From contig NZ_POXG01000002.1 in NCBI RefSeq assembly GCF_003044565.1, positions 124,001-188,000 on the forward strand: DNA of 64,000 nt, read 5' to 3'. Positions 45,458 through 55,536 of this stretch are shown here, in pieces. The position numbers and the translations under genes were made by a program. Under the pieces are notes generated by a model that saw only the letters and a list, made by a program, of their open reading frames with translations, was not told the origin of the DNA and made no database searches. Source of the DNA: Neisseria sicca (GTDB lineage Bacteria > Pseudomonadota > Gammaproteobacteria > Burkholderiales > Neisseriaceae). Numbering within the stretch: position 1 is the stretch's first letter; every line of letters starts with the position of its first letter.

Positions 45458-46681
45458 TTAATCGTCGGCTTTATAACCCTTGAGGGCAAAGAAGACGATG
45501 TAGAGGTAGCACACGGCTGATACGACAAAAGACGACATCAGGCTGTAAGTATCGACCGCCCAACCTTGTACGACCGGAACAATCGCACCGCCGACAATGG
45601 CAGTACAGAGTACGCCTGAAGCAGCATTGGTGAATTTACCGAGATTTTTGGTCGCCAGCGAGAAGATGGTCGGGAACATGATGGAGTTGAAGAAGCCGAT
45701 GGCAAGCAGCGACCACATGGCGACGTCGGCATTGCCTTTACCGGTCATCATGGCGATGATGAGCAGGACAACAGCGATAGTGGCATTGAAGGCAAGGTAG
45801 CGGTTGGGCGCGATTTTCGCCATAACTGCTGAGCCGAGGAAACGTCCGACCATGGCGCCGCCCCAGTAGAACGACAGGTATTGGGCGGCGGAAGCGTGAT
45901 CCATCCCTTTCAGGAAGCCCAAGACATTGACCATCAATGAGCCGATGGATACTTCGGCACCGACGTAGCAGAAAATACCTGCCGCACCGAGGACGAGGTG
46001 TTTGTATTGCCACACGCTGCTTTTGCCGTCGTGGTTGTGTTCGCTTTCTTCTTCGGCGATTTTGCGCGCGTCAGGCAGGCGGATCATCTTCACGAAGACG
46101 GCAAGGATAATCAACAGGCCTGCCAAACCCAAGTAAGGGATTTGAACGGAGGAAATCTGTTCGGCTTTGCTGGCGGTCTGCGTTGCATCTGCCAGAATCA
46201 GGAATGCGCCGATTTGCGGGGCAATGGTCGTACCCAGTGAGTTGAACGCCTGCACCAAAGTCAGCGTAGCGGATTCTTTGCCCGGTTTCGCCAACAAGGT
46301 TACATACGGGTTGCCTGCAACCTGCAATAGGGTTACGCCTGAAGCAAGAATGAAGAGCGCGCCCAAGAAAGTCGGGTAAGAGTGACTGCCCGCAGCGGGA
46401 TAAAACAGCAAGCATCCGACGGCGGTCAGCAAGAAGCCGCCGATGACGCCGTTTTTATAGCCGATTTTACCGACGAGATGCCCCATCGGAATCGACATGA
46501 TGGCATAGGCGGTAAAAAAACAGAATTGAATCAGCATCGCCTGAACATAAGTCAGCTCGAAAATTTCTTTCAGATGCGGAATCAGGATGTCGTTCATGCA
46601 GGTGATGAAACCCATCATGAAGAAGAGCGTGGTCAGGACAACCAGCGCGGGATTATGGTTTTGTTGTGATGGCGTAGACAT
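45458..46681 (-). CDS. gluP: Glucose/galactose MFS transporter
   Basis: A 407-residue, twelve-segment major facilitator of the FucP/GluP (FHS) family. It shows FMMGFITCMNDILIPHLK near the N-terminus and GVTLLQVAGNPYVTLL in the fourth helix, both characteristic of sugar:H+ symporters such as Brucella and meningococcal GluP. It should import glucose and/or galactose. AAAGG precedes the ATG. A 13-bp palindrome lies 54 bases upstream of the start codon. Confidence 0.9.
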   Translation of the reverse strand: MSTPSQQNHNPALVVLTTLFFMMGFITCMNDILIPHLKEIFELTYVQAMLIQFCFFTAYAIMSIPMGHLVGKIGYKNGVIGGFLLTAVGCLLFYPAAGSHSYPTFLGALFILASGVTLLQVAGNPYVTLLAKPGKESATLTLVQAFNSLGTTIAPQIGAFLILADATQTASKAEQISSVQIPYLGLAGLLIILAVFVKMIRLPDARKIAEEESEHNHDGKSSVWQYKHLVLGAAGIFCYVGAEVSIGSLMVNVLGFLKGMDHASAAQYLSFYWGGAMVGRFLGSAVMAKIAPNRYLAFNATIAVVLLIIAMMTGKGNADVAMWSLLAIGFFNSIMFPTIFSLATKNLGKFTNAASGVLCTAIVGGAIVPVVQGWAVDTYSLMSSFVVSAVCYLYIVFFALKGYKADD

Positions 46682-46734
46682 GATTTGCCTTTCGATTTAG
46701 ATTTATTGGAATTGACCGTACAAACAGTTAATAT

Positions 46735-46747
46735 CCGTTAATAACGG
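46735..46747. promoter_or_regulatory. Palindrome upstream of gluP
   Basis: CCGTTA-A-TAACGG, a perfect 13-base palindrome in the gluP upstream region. A possible operator; no regulator assigned. Confidence 0.45.
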
Positions 46748-46938
46748 GCTGAATCATACTGGCTTTTGCTATTCTTGCAAACACTGAAAACACGTCGACT
46801 ACATAGCGTTTCAGCAAGATTCTGTCCGATAAAGCATTTTATAGACAGAATCAGTCTGAATTTCACAAAAAAACCTACCCGCAAACGACTTAAAATCTTA
46901 TTTCAGACGACCTTTAACCTGACGCAAACTTCTCCGCC

Positions 46939-47355
46939 ATGCCCCTCATTTACGCCTACCTCGGACTCGCCGCCTCCGCCTTCACCTCCGCCACCATCCT
47001 GCCGGGCACATCCGAAGCCGCCTTCGCCGCGTTCATCTATACCTATCCCGAACAGGCATACGGCGCGTGGTTGTGCGCCGGACTGGCAAACGGCTTGGGC
47101 AGCATGGTTTCCTATTGGATGGGGCTGCTGATTCCGTCTAAGAATAAGAAAAGGTCGTCTGAAAAGACCCTGCACCTGCTCCAACGCTGGGGAACCCTGC
47201 CCCTTTTGTTTGCCTGGCTGCCCGTTATCGGCGACGCGCTGCCCATTGCCGCAGGCTGGCTCAGGCTCAACCCCTACACCTCCGCACTCATGCTCCTGAC
47301 CGGAAAAATCCTGCGCTACGGCATCATCCTCGCCTGCATCAAAGGCATGATGTAG
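46939..47355 (+). CDS. YqaA-like small membrane protein (DedA/SNARE-associated type)
   Basis: A 138-residue protein with three or four hydrophobic segments. [14 protein letters not shown] near the start and [17 protein letters not shown] toward the end match the YqaA/DedA (SNARE-associated Golgi) family, thought to handle lipids or ions in the inner membrane. The middle loop is encoded by a complete DUS (47152-47164) giving the basic segment KKRSSEK, so uptake sequence has been built into the cytoplasmic loop. No ribosome-binding site is evident before the ATG. Confidence 0.8.
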   Translation: MPLIYAYLGLAASAFTSATILPGTSEAAFAAFIYTYPEQAYGAWLCAGLANGLGSMVSYWMGLLIPSKNKKRSSEKTLHLLQRWGTLPLLFAWLPVIGDALPIAAGWLRLNPYTSALMLLTGKILRYGIILACIKGMM

Positions 47356-47458
47356 CACGTTGCGACAAAACCTGCCGCATTCATTTTCAGACGACCTGAA
47401 ACAGCGTAAAATCCCAAAGGAAATATCCCGTCCCTTCATTTTTGCAAAGCGAGAGATC

Positions 47459-48652
47459 ATGTTCTTCAATCACATCGAAGCCGCCCCCGCAGATCCCATC
47501 TTAGGCTTGGGCGAAGCATTCAAAGCCGAAACCCGTCCCGAAAAAGTCAACCTCGGCATCGGCGTTTATAAAGACGCATCCGGCGCAACCCCCATCGTCA
47601 AAGCCGTCAAAGAAGCCGAAAAACGCCTGCTCGAGAGAGAAACCACCAAAAACTACCTCACCATCGACGGCGTTGCCGACTACAACGAGCAAACCCAAAT
47701 CCTTCTTTTCGGCGCAGACCACGAAATCGTCGCCAGCCGCCGCGCCAAAACCGCCCAAAGCCTCGGCGGCACAGGCGCGTTGCGTATTGCCGCCGAGTTC
47801 GCCAAACGCCAGTTGAACGCGCAAACCATCTGGATTTCCAACCCCACATGGCCCAACCACAACGCCATCTTCAAAGCCGTCGGCATCCAAGACAAGCCCT
47901 ACCGCTACTACGACGCCGCCAAACACAGCCTAGACTGGGACGGCATGATTGAAGACCTCAGCCAAGCGCAAAAAGGCGACGTCGTCCTTTTGCACGGCTG
48001 CTGCCACAACCCCACCGGTATCGACCCCACGCCCGAACAATGGGAAACCCTCGCCAAACTCTCCGCCGAAAAAGGCTGGCTGCCCCTGTTTGACTTCGCC
48101 TACCAAGGCTTCGGCAACGGCCTCGAAGAAGACGCATACGGCTTGCGCACCTTCCTGAAATACAACAAAGAATTGCTCATCGCCAGCTCCTATTCCAAAA
48201 ACTTCGGCATGTATAACGAACGCGTCGGCGCATTCACCTTAGTCGCAGAAGACGAAGCCACCGCCGCCCGCGCCCACAGCCAAGTCAAAACCATCATCCG
48301 CACCCTCTACTCCAACCCCGCCTCCCACGGCGCGAACACCATCGCCCTCGTGTTGAAAGACGCGGATTTGAAAGCACAATGGATTGCCGAACTCGACGAA
48401 ATGCGCGGCCGCATCAAAGCCATGCGCCAAAAATTCGTCGAGCTTCTCAAAGCCAAAGGCGCGACTCAAGACTTCGACTTCATCATCGAACAAAACGGCA
48501 TGTTCTCCTTCAGCGGCCTCACGCCCGAACAAGTCGACCGCCTGAAAAACGAGTTCGCCATCTACGCCGTGCGCTCCGGCCGCATCAACGTCGCCGGCAT
48601 TACCGATGACAACATCGACTACCTGTGCGAAAGCATCGTGAAAGTGTTGTAA
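47459..48652 (+). CDS. Aromatic/aspartate aminotransferase, class I
   Basis: A 397-residue PLP-dependent fold-type I aminotransferase of the AspC/TyrB group, transferring amino groups from Asp, Tyr or Phe to 2-oxoglutarate. The start [17 protein letters not shown] is typical. [14 protein letters not shown] and the PLP lysine in [16 protein letters not shown] (about residue 246) are diagnostic, and the C-terminal Arg that binds the carboxylate is in [15 protein letters not shown] placed the start at 47459; a longer in-frame start at 47360 runs through a DUS and is rejected. It is followed by an inverted DUS pair. Confidence 0.92.
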   Translation: MFFNHIEAAPADPILGLGEAFKAETRPEKVNLGIGVYKDASGATPIVKAVKEAEKRLLERETTKNYLTIDGVADYNEQTQILLFGADHEIVASRRAKTAQSLGGTGALRIAAEFAKRQLNAQTIWISNPTWPNHNAIFKAVGIQDKPYRYYDAAKHSLDWDGMIEDLSQAQKGDVVLLHGCCHNPTGIDPTPEQWETLAKLSAEKGWLPLFDFAYQGFGNGLEEDAYGLRTFLKYNKELLIASSYSKNFGMYNERVGAFTLVAEDEATAARAHSQVKTIIRTLYSNPASHGANTIALVLKDADLKAQWIAELDEMRGRIKAMRQKFVELLKAKGATQDFDFIIEQNGMFSFSGLTPEQVDRLKNEFAIYAVRSGRINVAGITDDNIDYLCESIVKVL

Positions 48653-48671
48653 TCCGCATCAGGCAATACCA

Positions 48672-48715
48672 AAAGGTCGTCTGAAAACCCGAAATACCGT
48701 TTTCAGACGACCTTT
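48672..48715. terminator. Inverted DUS pair after the aminotransferase
   Basis: AAAGGTCGTCTGAAAAC and its complement around a 10-base loop, 20 bases after the stop. Confidence 0.83.
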
Positions 48716-48755
48716 CCCCACCGTTTGACACAACAACCCCTTAAAGCATCACATT

Positions 48756-49559
48756 ATGAGACCCACACTAGACGTCATCATCCCCTGCTACAACTCCGCC
48801 GCCACCCTTCAAGCGGCTGTCGAAAGCGCCGTTTCCCAACCCGCCGTCGAAAACGTCTGGCTGATTGACGACGCCTCCTTCGACGACACACGCCTCATCA
48901 TGAGCGACCTCGCCGCCATCCATCCCAAAGTCCGCTGCGAATACATGCTCGAAAACGGTGGCGCAGCCAAAGCCCGCAACTGGGGCGCCATGCAAAGCCA
49001 AGCCGATTTCATCGCCTTCCTCGACGCCGACGACGTCTATGAAAACAACGTCCTCAACGCCGCCTACCTCGGCTTGGAAGCCTATTCCTACCTCAGCCTG
49101 GTCCGCCTCAAACTGCGCCCGATCGGCTTTCCCGAACACTACCTCAACCACCCGCAATTCCCTACCGCATGGGAACGGCTTCAAATGACCGTCGGCGGCA
49201 ACACCGTATTCCGCCGCAGCATCTTTCTCGCCTGCGGCGGCTTTCCGCAAGACGAACTCTTCCGAATCTTCGGCGGCGAAGATGCCGCACTCGGCATCGC
49301 ACTGACCCGCGACAGCGTCGTCGGCTACCTCTTTGAAGAACGCGACCCCGCCGTCAGACACAACTACCGCCCCGGCATCCACGCCGAGCGCCTGCTCGAT
49401 GCCGAACTTTTCGGCAAAACCATCCCCGGACTGACCATAGACCACCAAAACGAAGCCGAAGCCGTCACCCGCCGCATCAGCCGCCGCCTGCAAGAAGTCA
49501 AAGCACACTCGACCTTCGAAGAAGCCGGCACCATGCCGCTCTACCCCGAGTACGAATAA
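48756..49559 (+). CDS. Glycosyltransferase family 2
   Basis: A 267-residue GT-A-fold enzyme. The N-terminus TLDVIIPCYNSAATLQAAVES and the metal-binding DADDVY (about residues 91-96, after FIAFL) are standard for family 2; NGGAAKARNWGA is the nucleotide-sugar loop. FGGEDAALGIALTR is the usual ED acceptor-site motif. It adds a sugar to an unknown acceptor, perhaps lipooligosaccharide or protein glycan. It is monocistronic, with no other glycan gene beside it. Confidence 0.87.
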   Translation: MRPTLDVIIPCYNSAATLQAAVESAVSQPAVENVWLIDDASFDDTRLIMSDLAAIHPKVRCEYMLENGGAAKARNWGAMQSQADFIAFLDADDVYENNVLNAAYLGLEAYSYLSLVRLKLRPIGFPEHYLNHPQFPTAWERLQMTVGGNTVFRRSIFLACGGFPQDELFRIFGGEDAALGIALTRDSVVGYLFEERDPAVRHNYRPGIHAERLLDAELFGKTIPGLTIDHQNEAEAVTRRISRRLQEVKAHSTFEEAGTMPLYPEYE

Positions 49560-49613
49560 GCGGGCATAAGCGCAAAGCCCTGCCCGACCGCTTGCATCAC
49601 ATTGCTTGCAGCA

Positions 49614-49652
49614 AAAAAGGTCGTCTGAAATTTTGTTTTCAGACGACCTTTT
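49614..49652. terminator. Inverted DUS pair after the glycosyltransferase
   Basis: AAAAAGGTCGTCTGAAA and its complement around a short loop, followed by TTCT; adjacent to a Correia element. Confidence 0.83.
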
Positions 49653-49659
49653 CTATATT

Positions 49660-49816
49660 TATAGTGGATTAACTTTAAACCAGTACGGCGTTGCCTCGCC
49701 TTAGCTCAAAGAGAACGATTCTCTAAGGTGCTGAAGCACCAAGTGAATCGGTTCCGTACTATCTGTACTGTCTGCGGCTTCGTCGCCTTGTCCTGATTTA
49801 AAGTTAATCCACTATA
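49660..49816. mobile_element. Correia repeat, 157-bp form
   Basis: Complete copy (TATAGTGGATTAACTTTAAA, matching right end), inserted between the convergent glycosyltransferase and pip genes. Confidence 0.95.
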
Positions 49817-49834
49817 ACGGCAGTATGGCGTCAA

Positions 49835-50782
49835 CTATACCTTATCTTCCCACGCTGCACGTTCCCTCATGTCTTCCACCGCTTCCACCAATGCCGCCGC
49901 CAAAGGCGGATCAAACGACGAGTGTCCCGCCTGAATCACGCGCAGTTCGGCATCGGGGAGCGCCTGCGAAAGTTCCCACGCGCTTTGCATGGGGGTGCAT
50001 AAGTCGTAGCGGCCTTGCACGATGATGGTCGGAATATGGCGGATTTTGTCGGTGTTCGCCAAAATCGCTTTGTCGCCTTTCAGCCAGCCTTCGTTGACGA
50101 AATAATGGTTTTCCAAGCGGGCGATGGCGAGCGATTGGTAGGCGTCTTCATCGACGTCTTGCGGCTCGAAGCGGATCAGGTAGCTTTCCCAGTCCGCCCA
50201 TGCTTTGGCGGCTTTCAGACGACCTGCTTCGTCTTCGCCGAACAGCATTTCGTGATACGCCGCAATCAGGCTGCCGCGTTTTTCTTCGGCGACGGGCGCG
50301 AGGAATTTTTGCCATTGTGCGGGATAAATCTGGCTGACGCCGCCCGCTTCGTCGAGCCACGCCATTTCGGACGGACGGCACAGGAATATCCCGCGCAATA
50401 CGAGTCCGGCAACGCGTTCGGGATGGGTTTCGGCATACGCGAGCGACAAGGTGCTGCCCCACGAGCCGCCGAACACCAGCCATTTCTGGATGCCCAGCAT
50501 TTCGCGGACTTTTTCGATGTCGGCAACCAAGTCCCAAGTCGTGTTGTCATCGGTGCAGGCGTAAGGCAGTGAACGACCGCAGCCGCGCTGGTCGATGATG
50601 ACGATGCGGAACACGTCGGGATTGAAAAAGCCGCGGCAGGCAGGCGATGCGCCCGCGCCCGGGCCGCCGTGCAGGAAGATGACGGGCAGGCCGTCGGGAT
50701 TGCCGGATTCTTCCCAATAGATTTGATGGATGTCCGATACGGGCAGCAGGCCGCTGCGGATGGATTCGCGGATGGGGTGCAT
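49835..50782 (-). CDS. pip: Prolyl iminopeptidase
   Basis: A 315-residue S33 alpha/beta hydrolase removing N-terminal proline from peptides in the cytosol. IFLHGGPGAGASPACRGFF forms the oxyanion and entry region, and DQRGCGRS and GGSWGSTLSLAYA carry the nucleophile Ser (about residue 112). The C-terminal Asp/His are in VQGRYDLCTP and QAGHSSFDP. Length is standard. AGGAGAG fixes the ATG at 50782; the longer in-frame version is rejected. Confidence 0.95.
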   Translation of the reverse strand: MHPIRESIRSGLLPVSDIHQIYWEESGNPDGLPVIFLHGGPGAGASPACRGFFNPDVFRIVIIDQRGCGRSLPYACTDDNTTWDLVADIEKVREMLGIQKWLVFGGSWGSTLSLAYAETHPERVAGLVLRGIFLCRPSEMAWLDEAGGVSQIYPAQWQKFLAPVAEEKRGSLIAAYHEMLFGEDEAGRLKAAKAWADWESYLIRFEPQDVDEDAYQSLAIARLENHYFVNEGWLKGDKAILANTDKIRHIPTIIVQGRYDLCTPMQSAWELSQALPDAELRVIQAGHSSFDPPLAAALVEAVEDMRERAAWEDKV

Positions 50783-50941
50783 GATGTTTCTCTCCTGTTG
50801 TCTGACGTTTGGATTGTACCCATCGTGCCGGTAAACGACAAACGGCAAGGGGTCGTCTGAAATCCCCTTCTGCCGCCGCGTTTCCCGACCGCCCGACTAT
50901 CCGCTATAATTCCCCGATACCCGCGCAACAGAAAGAATGAA

Positions 50942-51421
50942 ATGAACAAAATCCTGATGACCGCCGCCGTACTGCTTCTGTCCGCCTGCGGCTTCCACCT
51001 CAAAGGCATGGGCGACCCCGCACGCACGCTGCCGTATCCCGCTTGGCACATCCAAAACGCCTCCGTCATGCAAAAGGCTTTGGAAAACGCCCTGCGCCGC
51101 GCCGACGGCAAACCCGTTTCCGCCGCCGAAGCGCAAATGACTTTGCACATCAAGAACATTGAAACCCGTCAGGACATCTACACCATCACCCGCGCCGCGC
51201 TGGTCAACGAATACCTGCTGACGCTGCGCGTCGAAGCCCAAGCCATGCGCAACGGCGAGCCTGTGGGCGAACCGATGACCATCCTCGTCAACCGCACGAT
51301 GGACTACAACGACAGCGAAGTGTTGGGCAAACAGGAAGAAAGCGAAACCATCTGGGCGGAAATGCGCGCCGACGCTGCCGACCAAATCGTCCGCCGCCTG
51401 ACGTTCCTGAAAGCATATTGA
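50942..51421 (+). CDS. lptE: LPS-assembly lipoprotein LptE
   Basis: A 159-residue outer-membrane lipoprotein with signal and lipobox MNKILMTAAVLLLSAC (Cys16), followed by GFHLKGM, the usual LptE opening. It forms the plug of the LptD translocon that places lipooligosaccharide in the outer leaflet. The C-terminal half has the expected EAEAQAMRNGEPVGE-like strand-turn and the helix ADAADQIVRRLTFL. Its stop TGA overlaps the ATG of holA by one base, the common lptE-holA coupling. Confidence 0.93.
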   Translation: MNKILMTAAVLLLSACGFHLKGMGDPARTLPYPAWHIQNASVMQKALENALRRADGKPVSAAEAQMTLHIKNIETRQDIYTITRAALVNEYLLTLRVEAQAMRNGEPVGEPMTILVNRTMDYNDSEVLGKQEESETIWAEMRADAADQIVRRLTFLKAY

Positions 51422-52422
51422 TGGCGGTCATGAATATCGAACAGATCAACGCGGATATGCCGCTTTCGCCATTGTACATCATTCATGGTGAAGAAGACCT
51501 GTTGCGCATCGAAGCCCTCGACACCCTGCGCGCCGCCGCCAAAAAACAAGGCTATCTCAACCGCGAAGTCTTTACGGCGGACAACGGCGCCGACTGGGAC
51601 GAACTGCTGCAAAGCGCAGGCAGCGCGGGGCTTTTCGCTGATTTGAAACTTTTGGAAATCCACATTCCGAACGGCAAGCCCGGCAAAAACGGCGGCGATG
51701 CACTGCAAACCTTCGCCGAACGCCTGCCCGAAGACACCGTTTCCCTGATTCTGCTGCCCAAGCTCGAAAAAGCCCAAACGCAGGCAAAATGGTTCACCGC
51801 GCTCGCCGCCAAAGGCACGGTACTCGAAGCCAAAGCCATTAGCACGCAAGCCTTGCCGCAGTGGATAAAGGGTCGTCTGAAAAAGGTCGGACTCGACATC
51901 GAACCCGACGCGCTCGCCCTGTTTGCCGAACGCGTCGAAGGCAACCTGCTCGCCGCCCGCCAAGAAATCGACAAACTCGCCCTGCTGCACCCGCAAAACC
52001 ATACCGTCAACATCGCCGATGCCGAAGCCGCCGTCGCCAACGTCGCCCGTTTCGACGTATTCCAGCTCTCCGGCGCATGGATGAAAGGCGATGCCCTGCG
52101 CGTCGCCCGCCTTCTGGACGGACTCGAAGAAGAAGGCGAAGAACCCGTCTTGCTGCTGTGGGCGGTTGCCGAAGACATCCGCACCCTCATCCGCCTGACC
52201 GCCGCGCTCAAACAAGGGCAAAGCGTACAATCCGTCCGCAACAGCCTGCGCCTGTGGGGCGACAAACAAACCCTCGCGCCGATTGCCGTCAAACGCATTC
52301 CCGCCGTCCGCCTGATCGAAGCGCTCAAAACCTGCGCCAAAATCGACCGCATCATCAAAGGCACAGAAGACGGCGACGCGTGGACGGAATTTAAGCAGTT
52401 GGTGACGGGGCTGGCAGTCTGA
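51421..52422 (+). CDS. holA: DNA polymerase III delta subunit
   Basis: A 333-residue clamp-loader subunit. PLYIIHGEEDLLRIEALDTLR at about residues 16-36 is the family N-terminal motif, and GNLLAARQEIDKLALL and WAVAEDIRTLIRL are conserved later segments. It opens the beta clamp during replication. The ATG overlapping the lptE stop is chosen; an in-frame ATG nine bases later is also possible. A DUS inside the gene (about 51868) encodes GRLKK. Confidence 0.93.
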   Translation: MAVMNIEQINADMPLSPLYIIHGEEDLLRIEALDTLRAAAKKQGYLNREVFTADNGADWDELLQSAGSAGLFADLKLLEIHIPNGKPGKNGGDALQTFAERLPEDTVSLILLPKLEKAQTQAKWFTALAAKGTVLEAKAISTQALPQWIKGRLKKVGLDIEPDALALFAERVEGNLLAARQEIDKLALLHPQNHTVNIADAEAAVANVARFDVFQLSGAWMKGDALRVARLLDGLEEEGEEPVLLLWAVAEDIRTLIRLTAALKQGQSVQSVRNSLRLWGDKQTLAPIAVKRIPAVRLIEALKTCAKIDRIIKGTEDGDAWTEFKQLVTGLAV

Positions 52423-52707
52423 TTTCATTGGGCATGGATAGGCGCTTTTCGCGACAAGGGCGCGCCTGTTCAAAAAGCGTGGAAGTTTGTATGCCGCATC
52501 GCTTCTGTACGCGCCCAAACGGCAAAAATACTGTAAAATACCGTTAAACATAAAGTTATGATATTTGAGGTCGTCTGAAATCCGTCCACAACCCGATGCA
52601 GCGGATAGACAAGTATTCGGCGCGTTCAGAGATGCACCGCCGCTTGCCCGTCCACTGCAAACCTTTTTTCAGACGACCTCCCACCCTTAATAAGGAACTG
52701 CAACTTC

Positions 52708-53127
52708 ATGGACAACCAAACCAAACTCCGCATCGGCGGTCTGCTTGTGCTGACCACCGCCGTTTTAAGCCTACTCATCGTCTTAATCGTCGATTCATGG
52801 CCGCTCGCCATCCTGCTCGCCGTCATCATCGTCGCCGCAGCCGCCGGCGGCTTTGTCTGGTCTTCGCGCCGCCAACAGCGCCAGTTCATCGAGCGTCTGA
52901 AAAAATTCGACATCGATCCTGAAAAAGGCCGCATCAACGAAGCCAACCTGCGCCGTATGTACCACAGCGGCGGTCAACACCAAAAAGACGCGATAACGTT
53001 GGTCTGTCTGTCGCAAAAATGTTCAGCCGACGAAGCGCACGCCATGTTCAAAAAACGCCCGACCCGTCAGGAAATGAACCAAATGGCAGCCCAGCAGGCG
53101 CGCGGACAAAAACGTCCCCACCGCTGA
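52708..53127 (+). CDS. Small membrane protein, unknown function
   Basis: A 139-residue protein. Two adjacent hydrophobic segments (about residues 10-26 and 31-48) are followed by a hydrophilic tail with RRQQRQFIERLKKFDIDPEKGRINEANLRRMYHSGG and a basic C-terminus. I do not recognise a family. AAGGAA lies 12 bases before the ATG. It is upstream of the RDD gene in the same direction, with a DUS pair in the gap. Confidence 0.75.
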   Translation: MDNQTKLRIGGLLVLTTAVLSLLIVLIVDSWPLAILLAVIIVAAAAGGFVWSSRRQQRQFIERLKKFDIDPEKGRINEANLRRMYHSGGQHQKDAITLVCLSQKCSADEAHAMFKKRPTRQEMNQMAAQQARGQKRPHR

Positions 53128-53139
53128 TTCCTCCCACAC

Positions 53140-53208
53140 AAAGGTCGTCTGAAAACGGATGCGGCGGTTTCGCCCGAACCAAGCATTCCGTTTTTCAGAC
53201 GACCTTTT
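53140..53208. repeat. Widely spaced inverted DUS pair
   Basis: AAAGGTCGTCTGAAAACGG and its complement separated by about 31 bases, in the gap before the RDD gene. Long loop, so a weaker terminator than the others. Confidence 0.65.
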
Positions 53209-53224
53209 TACCGAGCAGACCGCC

Positions 53225-53749
53225 ATGACCGCCCTTCCCCCCGCCCCCGTCAAACGCCGCCTTGCCGCCCTGATGTACGAATTGCTGCTGACCGGCGCCG
53301 TGACCGCCATCGCCGCCCTCCTTGCCGGCATCGCCGCGATTTTCCTCAACCCCGTCTCCCAGCTCCTTTCCAGCTTGGCTACCTGCATTATCTTCGTAGG
53401 AGGCTGGTGGCTCTATTTCAAAACCAACTGGACGAAAACCGGCCGTACCCTCGCCATGCAGACTTGGAAAATCGGGCTGCACGGCCGCAACGGCACGCTG
53501 CCGCCATTGTCGCAACTGCGCATCCGCTTTATTTGGTCGTGTATCTTCGTCGTCTTCATCCCCCTGCTCGCCTACGCCGGCCTGCGCCACCTGCTCGCCA
53601 TCCCGCCCATACCCGCCTTCGGCGCCGCCCTTATCTGGCTCATCCTGCCGTGGGGCTTCGCCCTGCTGAACCCCGACCGGCAGTTTTTATATGATTTCTT
53701 GGCGGGAACGCGATTGGTCGATTTGAAACAGGAAACATCCGAAAACTGA
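53225..53749 (+). CDS. RDD family membrane protein
   Basis: A 174-residue inner-membrane protein with three or four hydrophobic segments. KRRLAALMYELLL is the RDD-family start and GRTLAMQTWKIGL is the second signature. The end LLNPDRQFLYDFLAGTRLVD is also typical. The family function is unclear; some members are ion or osmolyte carriers. I start at 53225 (MTALPPAP); sequence upstream in frame runs through the DUS pair. Confidence 0.87.
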   Translation: MTALPPAPVKRRLAALMYELLLTGAVTAIAALLAGIAAIFLNPVSQLLSSLATCIIFVGGWWLYFKTNWTKTGRTLAMQTWKIGLHGRNGTLPPLSQLRIRFIWSCIFVVFIPLLAYAGLRHLLAIPPIPAFGAALIWLILPWGFALLNPDRQFLYDFLAGTRLVDLKQETSEN

Positions 53750-53776
53750 GTGTTCCACTGTTTCGCCACACAGACA

Positions 53777-53819
53777 AAAGGTCGTCTGAAACCCAAATTG
53801 GATTTCAGACGACCTTTTA
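53777..53819. terminator. Inverted DUS pair between RDD gene and second lactate permease
   Basis: AAAAGGTCGTCTGAAACCC-type stem with an AT-rich loop; can serve both convergent genes. Confidence 0.83.
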
Positions 53820-53835
53820 TTTCAAGCCGATAGGC

Positions 53836-55479
53836 TTATTTATTGAAGAAAATCAGCGTCCACGGCAAAACGTAGGCTTGCAGCAGGGTCAACAGGCCGA
53901 CGAAGGTACAGAAAATCAAGCTGTGTTTCACGGTGAAGCGGAACAGGTTGGATTCTTTGCCTTCCAGACCGACCGCCGCGCAGGCGATGGCGATGGATTG
54001 CGGCGAAATCATTTTGCCGGTCACGCCGCCGGTGGTGTTGGCAGCAACGGTCAACTCGGGCACGACGCCGATTTGATGCGCGGTGCTGGCTTGCAGCGAG
54101 CCAAAGAGCGCGTTGGCGGAGGTGTCCGAACCGGTCAGGAATACGCCCAACCAGCCGAGGAACGGCGAGAAGAACGGGAACACGGCGCCGGTAGCGGCGA
54201 GGACGAGTGCCAATGTAGATGACAGCCCTGAATAGTTTGCCACGAATGCGAAGCCGAGTACCAAACCGATAGACAGGATGGACAGGCGTAGTTCTTTAAG
54301 CGTTTCAAAGAAAGTGCCGACGGCTTCGGAAGGTTTCATTTTCAGCAAAGCGGCGGAAACGATGGAAGCAAACAAGATTGCCGTACCGACTGCGCCGAGG
54401 AAGTCGATTTTGAACACGGCGGCGTATGGTGCCGGTTCGCTGACGATGGGCGCGGCTTTTTGTACCAAGTTGTGCAGCATCGGCCAGTCGAATTTGATGG
54501 TGGCAACGCCCAAAGCCTCTTTAACGCCCTTAATCGTCCACACGCTGACGAAAACGGTCAGGATGGCGAAAGGAGACCAGGCTTTGATGATTTGTCCGGC
54601 AGTGTATTCACCCGCTTTGCGCTCGGACGGTTTTTTCATGCCGTTGAAGGTGAAGATTTCTTTAGGCTGCCATTTTTTCAGGAAGGCAGACAGGCAGACC
54701 AGGCTGACCAATGCGGAGGTCACGTCGGGCAATTCCGGGCCGATGAAGTTGGCGGTAATGAACTGGGTAGTGGCGAAAGATACGCCCGCCACCAATACGG
54801 CAGGCCAAGTTTGGCGTATGCCGCGCATACCGTCCATCATGGCGACCAACCAGAAAGGAACGATAATCGACAGAATCGGCAGTTGGCGGCCTGCTACTTG
54901 ACCGATGTGGTAAGGATCGAGGTTGGACACTTGACCGGCAACCAGGATTGGGATGCCCATCGCACCGAAAGCCACGGGCGCGGTATTGGCAATCAAACAC
55001 AAACCTGCTGCGTAGAGCGGATTGAAGCCCAAGCCCACCAGCAAAGCGGCGGTAATCGCCACCGGCGCGCCGAAGCCTGCCGCGCCTTCGAGGAATGCGC
55101 CGAAAGAGAAGCCGACCAGCAGCATTTGCAGGCGTTGGTCTTCGGTAATCGAAATCACGGAAGCGCGGATGATGTCGAACTGCCCTGTTTTCACGGTAAT
55201 TTTATACAGGAACACGGCAGTAACGATAATCCATGCAATCGGCCACAAACCGTAAGCAAAGCCGTACAGCGCGGAAGAAACCGCCATGCCCGCAGGCATT
55301 CCGAAGCCTAATATGGCAACGCCAAGTGCAATCAGCAGCGTATAAAGCCCCGCCTGATAACCCTTGAGCTTCAGGATGGTCAGTGCAACAAAGAAAAAGA
55401 TAATGGGCAGGAGGGCGACGGCTGCCGTCAAATACAGGCTGCCGCCCACTGCGGTATAGTTTTGAATCCAAGTATCCAT
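53836..55479 (-). CDS. L-lactate permease (LldP/GlcA type), second copy
   Basis: A 547-residue inner-membrane carrier. Segments such as [34 protein letters not shown] and [20 protein letters not shown] follow the E. coli LldP/GlcA sequence closely. It imports lactate, and possibly glycolate, with protons. It is longer than, and of a different subtype from, the permease at 14339. GGAG precedes the ATG. The perfect operator AAATTGGT-AAA-ACCAATTT lies 39 bases upstream, and the gene is divergent from the GntR regulator. Confidence 0.93.
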   Translation of the reverse strand: MDTWIQNYTAVGGSLYLTAAVALLPIIFFFVALTILKLKGYQAGLYTLLIALGVAILGFGMPAGMAVSSALYGFAYGLWPIAWIIVTAVFLYKITVKTGQFDIIRASVISITEDQRLQMLLVGFSFGAFLEGAAGFGAPVAITAALLVGLGFNPLYAAGLCLIANTAPVAFGAMGIPILVAGQVSNLDPYHIGQVAGRQLPILSIIVPFWLVAMMDGMRGIRQTWPAVLVAGVSFATTQFITANFIGPELPDVTSALVSLVCLSAFLKKWQPKEIFTFNGMKKPSERKAGEYTAGQIIKAWSPFAILTVFVSVWTIKGVKEALGVATIKFDWPMLHNLVQKAAPIVSEPAPYAAVFKIDFLGAVGTAILFASIVSAALLKMKPSEAVGTFFETLKELRLSILSIGLVLGFAFVANYSGLSSTLALVLAATGAVFPFFSPFLGWLGVFLTGSDTSANALFGSLQASTAHQIGVVPELTVAANTTGGVTGKMISPQSIAIACAAVGLEGKESNLFRFTVKHSLIFCTFVGLLTLLQAYVLPWTLIFFNK

Positions 55480-55517
55480 AGGGAAAATCTCCGAATATTT
55501 TTCTAATATATTTTCTT

Positions 55518-55536
55518 AAATTGGTAAAACCAATTT
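55518..55536. promoter_or_regulatory. Operator upstream of second lactate permease
   Basis: AAATTGGT-AAA-ACCAATTT, perfect 8-base arms identical to the site at 14225-14243; 39 bases before the permease start, where it would overlap the promoter. Confidence 0.82.

Noticed and set aside
51304..52551. Minus-strand open frame opposite holA and lptE
   Set aside because: Overlaps two well-supported genes completely and has no recognisable features or ribosome-binding site.
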